Positions 60,455-64,000 of a stretch of 64,000 nucleotides of DNA are shown in pieces (position 1 is the stretch's first letter; each line of letters begins with the position of its first letter). A program made the position numbers and the translations under genes. Below the pieces are notes generated by a model. The model was not told the DNA's origin and searched no databases. It saw only the letters and a program-made list of their open reading frames with translations. The DNA is from Enhydrobacter sp. (GTDB taxonomy: Bacteria > Pseudomonadota > Alphaproteobacteria > Reyranellales > Reyranellaceae): positions 2,602,473 to 2,666,472 of the forward strand of contig CP075528.1 in the NCBI GenBank assembly GCA_025808875.1, given 5' to 3'.

Positions 60455-60943
60455 TCAACGGTAGTTCGCTTCGGCGCGCAGGTTGGCGGCGATCTCGCTC
60501 TCCCAGCGGTCACCGTTCGCGAGCAGCCTGTCCTTGTCGTACATCAGCTCCTCGCGCGTCTCGGTGGCGAACTCGAAGTTCGGGCCCTCGACGATGGCAT
60601 CGACCGGGCATGCCTCCTGGCAAAGACCGCAGTAGATGCACTTGGTCATGTCGATGTCGTAGCGCGTCGTGCGGCGGCTGCCGTCGTCGCGCGGCTCAGC
60701 CTCGATGGTGATGGCCAACGCCGGGCACACCGCCTCGCAAAGCTTGCAGGCGATGCAGCGCTCCTCGCCATTGGGATAGCGGCGCAGCGCATGCTCGCCG
60801 CGGAAGCGCGGACTGAGCGGGCCCTTCTCGTAGGGGTAGTTCACCGTGACCTTGGGCTTGAACATGTAGCTCAAGGTCAGGGCGAAGCCGCGGACCAGCT
60901 CGGTCAGCAGGAAGGAGCGCGCGGTACGGTCGAGAGATGCCAT
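60455..60943 (-). CDS. nuoI: NADH-quinone oxidoreductase subunit I
   Basis: Peripheral arm subunit of complex I carrying two [4Fe-4S] clusters (N6a and N6b). It has 162 residues. The cluster motifs are [12 protein letters not shown] and [12 protein letters not shown]. The N-terminal part contains [20 protein letters not shown], and [16 protein letters not shown] precedes the first cluster. It lies between nuoH (12 bases away) and nuoJ (25 bases). Confidence 0.97.
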   Translation of the reverse strand: MASLDRTARSFLLTELVRGFALTLSYMFKPKVTVNYPYEKGPLSPRFRGEHALRRYPNGEERCIACKLCEAVCPALAITIEAEPRDDGSRRTTRYDIDMTKCIYCGLCQEACPVDAIVEGPNFEFATETREELMYDKDRLLANGDRWESEIAANLRAEANYR

Positions 60944-60955
60944 GGTCGGTCTCTC

Positions 60956-61993
60956 CTACTTGCCGGGGACCCAGCCGCCGAACTGCAGCACGGCGGCGGT
61001 GATGACGACCCAGCCGAGCGACACCGGCAGGAAGACCTTCCAGCCCAGCCGCATCAGCTGGTCGTAGCGGTAGCGAGGCAGCGTGCCCTTGGTCCAGCTG
61101 AAGACGAAGAGCAGGAAGGCGATCTTGAGGGCGAACCAGACGACGCCCGGCACCCAGGTGAACGGCGCGTAGGGGATCGGCGACATCCAGCCGCCGAGGA
61201 ACAGCACCGCTCCCAGCGCCGACAGCAGGATCATGTTGGCGTACTCGCCGAGGAAGAACAGGCCGAAGGTCATCGCCGAATACTCGGTGTGGAAGCCCGC
61301 CACCAGCTCGGCTTCCGACATCGGCAGGTCGAAAGGCGTGCGGTTGGTCTCGGCCAGCGCCGAGACGAAGAAGATGACGAACATCGGCAGCAGCGGCAGC
61401 CAGTACCAGTTCCAGAACCAGCCCGACTGGGCGAGCACCACCTGGCTGAGGTTGAGCGAGCCGACGCAGAGCAGCACGGTGATCAGCACGAAGCCGATCG
61501 AGACCTCGTAGGACACCATCTGCGCCGCCGAGCGCAAGGCGCCGAGGAAGGCGTATTTCGAGTTCGACGCCCAGCCGGCGATGATGATGCCGTAGACGCC
61601 GAGCGAGGAGATGGCGAAGAGATAGAGGATGCCGACATTGATGTCGGCGATCACCCAGCCGTCGTCGAACGGCACCACCGCCCAGGCGATCAGCGCGGTG
61701 ACGAAGGTGATCATCGGCGCCAGGATGAACAGCACGCCGTTGGCGCTCGACGGGACGATCGTCTCCTTGAGCACCAGCTTCAGCCCGTCGGCGAAGGGCT
61801 GCAACAGGCCGAACGGCCCGACCACGTTGGGACCGCGCCTGAGCTGGATGGACGCCCAGACCTTGCGATCGACGTAGGTCATGTAGGCGACCGCAACGAG
61901 CAGCGGCACGGTCACGGCGAGGCATTGCAGCAGGATCAGGATGCCCTGTCCGAGCCAGTGCGTGGTGAGGAAGTGGACGATGTCGGCGATCAT
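60956..61993 (-). CDS. nuoH: NADH-quinone oxidoreductase subunit H
   Basis: Membrane subunit of complex I that forms much of the quinone chamber. It has 345 residues and eight or nine helices. [40 protein letters not shown] and [19 protein letters not shown], with the acidic residues of the proton path, are present. It follows nuoG by three bases. Confidence 0.97.
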   Translation of the reverse strand: MIADIVHFLTTHWLGQGILILLQCLAVTVPLLVAVAYMTYVDRKVWASIQLRRGPNVVGPFGLLQPFADGLKLVLKETIVPSSANGVLFILAPMITFVTALIAWAVVPFDDGWVIADINVGILYLFAISSLGVYGIIIAGWASNSKYAFLGALRSAAQMVSYEVSIGFVLITVLLCVGSLNLSQVVLAQSGWFWNWYWLPLLPMFVIFFVSALAETNRTPFDLPMSEAELVAGFHTEYSAMTFGLFFLGEYANMILLSALGAVLFLGGWMSPIPYAPFTWVPGVVWFALKIAFLLFVFSWTKGTLPRYRYDQLMRLGWKVFLPVSLGWVVITAAVLQFGGWVPGK

Positions 61994-61996
61994 TCG

Positions 61997-64000
61997 CTAC
62001 TCCGCCGCCAGGAGCTGGCGGCGCGACGCGACGCACTCCGCCATGGTCCGCGACGCGCGGCTGATCGGGTCGGTCATGTAGAAATTCGCGATCGGCGAGG
62101 CGAACGGCGCGTCGGATACGGCGCCGGGCTTGCCGAAATCCCCCCACTCGCCGGCCGCCTGCTGGTCGAGCCGCGCGAAGACCTTGTTCACCGCCACCAG
62201 GCGCGCGCGCGCCTGCTCGATCGTGTCGTAGGGCAAGGTGCGGTCGAGACGTTCCGAAAGCGCGCGCAGGATCGCCCAGTCCTCGCGCGCCTCGCCCGGC
62301 GGAAAGCCCGCGCGGAACGTCGTCTGCACCCGGCCCTCGGTGTTCACATAGGTCGCCGACTTCTCGGTGTAGGCCGCGCCCGGCAGCACGACGTCGGCGC
62401 GATGGGCACCGGCATCGCCGTGATGGCCCTGGTAGATCACGAAGGCCTTGCCCAGGCGCTTCATGTCGATCTCGTCGGCCGCCAGCAGATAGACCGCATC
62501 GATCTCGCGCTTCTCGCAGCCCTCGAGGATGCCCGCCACGTCGCGTCCACCGGCGCCGGGCACCAACCCGAGGTCGAGGCCGCCGACGCGCGCCGCCGCC
62601 GTGTGCAGCACGGCAAAGCCGTTCCAGTCCTCGCGCACGGCATTCGCCTTCTCGGCGACCTCGCGTGCGAGCGCGAGGACCGCCGAGCCGTCTTCGCGCG
62701 CCAGCGCTCCCATGCCGACGACGATCAACGGATTCTTCGCCGCCTTCAGCGTGTCGAGAAATGAGAGCCTGCCCTCGGCCAGCTCGTGCAGCGTCGCGGG
62801 GCCGGCGCCCAGCCGCTCGACCGGATAGGTCAGGTCCACCGCGGGGCCGATGCTGGCGATCCTGCAGCGGCCGGCGAGGTGGCGCTTGCGGATGCGCGCA
62901 TTGAGCACCGGCGCCTCGGCGCGGGGGTCGGTGCCGACCAGCAGGATCGCGTCGGCACGGTCGATGCCGCGGATGCCCGGATTGAAGATGTAGCCGCCGC
63001 GCACGCCGGCTTCGAGCCTGGCGCCGTCCTGGCGGCAATCGATGTTGGGCGAGCCCAGCGCCGCCATCAGATCCCCGAGCGCCATCATCGACTCGGCGTC
63101 GCACTGGTCGCCGGCGATGGCGGCGATCTTGCTGCCGTCGATGCCCTTGATCCGGTTGGCGATCGCGGCGAAGGCTTCATCCCAGGTCGCCGCGACCAGC
63201 CGGCCCTCGCGGCGCACATAGGGCCGATCGAGCCGCTGATAGCGAAGCCCGTCGATGGCGTGGCGCGTCTTGTCGGATATCCACTCCTCGTTGACGTCGT
63301 CGTTGAGACGCGGCAGCACGCGCATCACCACGCCGTCGCGCGTGTCGAGGCGTATGCTGGAGCCGAGCGCATCCAACACGTCGATCGATTCGGTCTTGTG
63401 CAGTTCCCAGGGACGGGCCTCGAAGGCATAGGGCTTGGAGGTCAGCGCGCCGACCGGGCAGAGATCGACGAGGTTGCCGGCGAGCTCGGTGGAGAGCGCG
63501 TGCTCGACGTAGGTCGTCACTTCCATGCTCTCGCCGCGCCCCGTCGCGCCCAGCTCCTCGACGCCCGCCACTTCGGTGGCGAAGCGGATGCAGCGCGTGC
63601 AGTGGATGCAGCGGTTCATCGAGGTCTTGACCAGCGGGCCCAGTTCCTTGTCCGGCACCGCCCGCTTGTTCTCGTGGTAGCGGCTGCGGTCGAAGCCGTA
63701 GGCCATCGCCTGGTCCTGCAGGTCGCACTCGCCGCCCTGGTCGCAGATCGGGCAGTCGAGCGGATGGTTGATCAGCAGGAACTCCATCACGCCCTTGCGC
63801 GCCTTGATGATGGTCGGCGTGGTGGTGAAGATTTCCTGCTTGTCGGCGACGGGCAACGCGCAGCTCGCCTGCGGCTTGGGCGGGCCGGGCTTCACCTCGA
63901 CCAGGCACATGCGGCAATTGCCGGCGATCGACAGCCGCTCGTGGTAGCAGAAGCGCGGAATCTCGAGGCCGGCCAGCTCGCAGGCCTGCAGCACCGTGAT
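61997..64000 (-). CDS. nuoG: NADH-quinone oxidoreductase subunit G (N terminus beyond the window)
   Basis: Large iron-sulfur subunit of complex I. The reading frame runs off the right edge; 667 residues are visible. The [2Fe-2S] region has CRMCLVEVKPG and then CALPV. HPLDCPICDQGGECDLQDQA is the N5/His-ligated cluster region, and CIHCTRCIRFATEVAG a [4Fe-4S] site, followed by DLCPVGALTSKP. The rest resembles the molybdopterin-oxidoreductase domain but carries no cofactor, as known in this family. It ends three bases before nuoH. Confidence 0.96.
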   Translation of the reverse strand: MTVLQACELAGLEIPRFCYHERLSIAGNCRMCLVEVKPGPPKPQASCALPVADKQEIFTTTPTIIKARKGVMEFLLINHPLDCPICDQGGECDLQDQAMAYGFDRSRYHENKRAVPDKELGPLVKTSMNRCIHCTRCIRFATEVAGVEELGATGRGESMEVTTYVEHALSTELAGNLVDLCPVGALTSKPYAFEARPWELHKTESIDVLDALGSSIRLDTRDGVVMRVLPRLNDDVNEEWISDKTRHAIDGLRYQRLDRPYVRREGRLVAATWDEAFAAIANRIKGIDGSKIAAIAGDQCDAESMMALGDLMAALGSPNIDCRQDGARLEAGVRGGYIFNPGIRGIDRADAILLVGTDPRAEAPVLNARIRKRHLAGRCRIASIGPAVDLTYPVERLGAGPATLHELAEGRLSFLDTLKAAKNPLIVVGMGALAREDGSAVLALAREVAEKANAVREDWNGFAVLHTAAARVGGLDLGLVPGAGGRDVAGILEGCEKREIDAVYLLAADEIDMKRLGKAFVIYQGHHGDAGAHRADVVLPGAAYTEKSATYVNTEGRVQTTFRAGFPPGEAREDWAILRALSERLDRTLPYDTIEQARARLVAVNKVFARLDQQAAGEWGDFGKPGAVSDAPFASPIANFYMTDPISRASRTMAECVASRRQLLAAE

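Overview
This window looks like a contiguous piece of the chromosome of a high-GC, Gram-negative alphaproteobacterium. That reading rests on gene order: trpG-trpD-trpC-moaC-moeA-lexA, comEC opposite gltX-gltA, the block rpsB-tsf-pyrH-frr-uppS-cdsA-dxr-rseP-bamA-fabZ, dnaE-lolD-lolC/E-proS, and DUF1467-mce-rnj-coaX-birA-nuoN..G are all arrangements known from that class. The lexA operator also has the alphaproteobacterial GTTC-N7-GTTC form. Genus cannot be decided from the sequence alone; a Rhodospirillales-like or Hyphomicrobiales-like lineage is possible. No insertion sequence, prophage, CRISPR array, rRNA or convincing tRNA was found.

Layout. 1-5454 is catabolic: two tandem acyl-CoA dehydrogenases (one cut by the window edge), a D-2-hydroxyacid dehydrogenase with an HpcH/HpaI aldolase, an AraC-type regulator and a third acyl-CoA dehydrogenase. 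5503-10209 is a gamma-glutamyltransferase-like gene followed by a DctP/DctQ/DctM TRAP transporter. 10338-16882 holds an M15 peptidase, a divergent polysaccharide deacetylase, a large acyl-CoA synthetase/GNAT fusion, a DMT exporter and two proteins of unknown function. 16922-23045 carries the trp/moa genes and lexA; 23085-29299 has comEC, gltX, a second DMT exporter and gltA. 29304-39785 (minus strand) is the translation and envelope block from rpsB down to fabZ. 39961-49004 is dnaE with a coupled DUF72 gene, the Lol lipoprotein exporter and proS. 49151-50700 holds a purine-type permease and a candidate small RNA. 50706-64000 runs from respiratory complex I (nuoG-nuoN, nuoG incomplete) through birA, coaX, RNase J and methylmalonyl-CoA epimerase.

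The genes form long, tightly packed operons with many 4-11 base overlaps of stop and start codons (trpD/trpC, trpC/moaC, moaC/moeA, cdsA/dxr, frr/uppS, dnaE/DUF72, lolC/lolE/lolD, coaX/rnj, nuoN/birA), which suggests translational coupling. Envelope biogenesis is a theme: BamA, RseP, the LolCDE exporter, UppS, CdsA and a periplasmic-type deacetylase all occur here.

The most notable point is an absence. In the conserved alphaproteobacterial order, lpxD lies between bamA and fabZ, and lpxA-lpxI-lpxB lie between fabZ and gltA. All four lipid A genes are missing here while fabZ is kept. Other items for a second look are a candidate terminator-ended small RNA near 50.6 kb, an alpha/beta-hydrolase that lacks the usual Ser and His, a CoaX with a changed first motif, an antisense metal-binding mini-gene inside the trp operon, and tandem LolC/E-type permeases.
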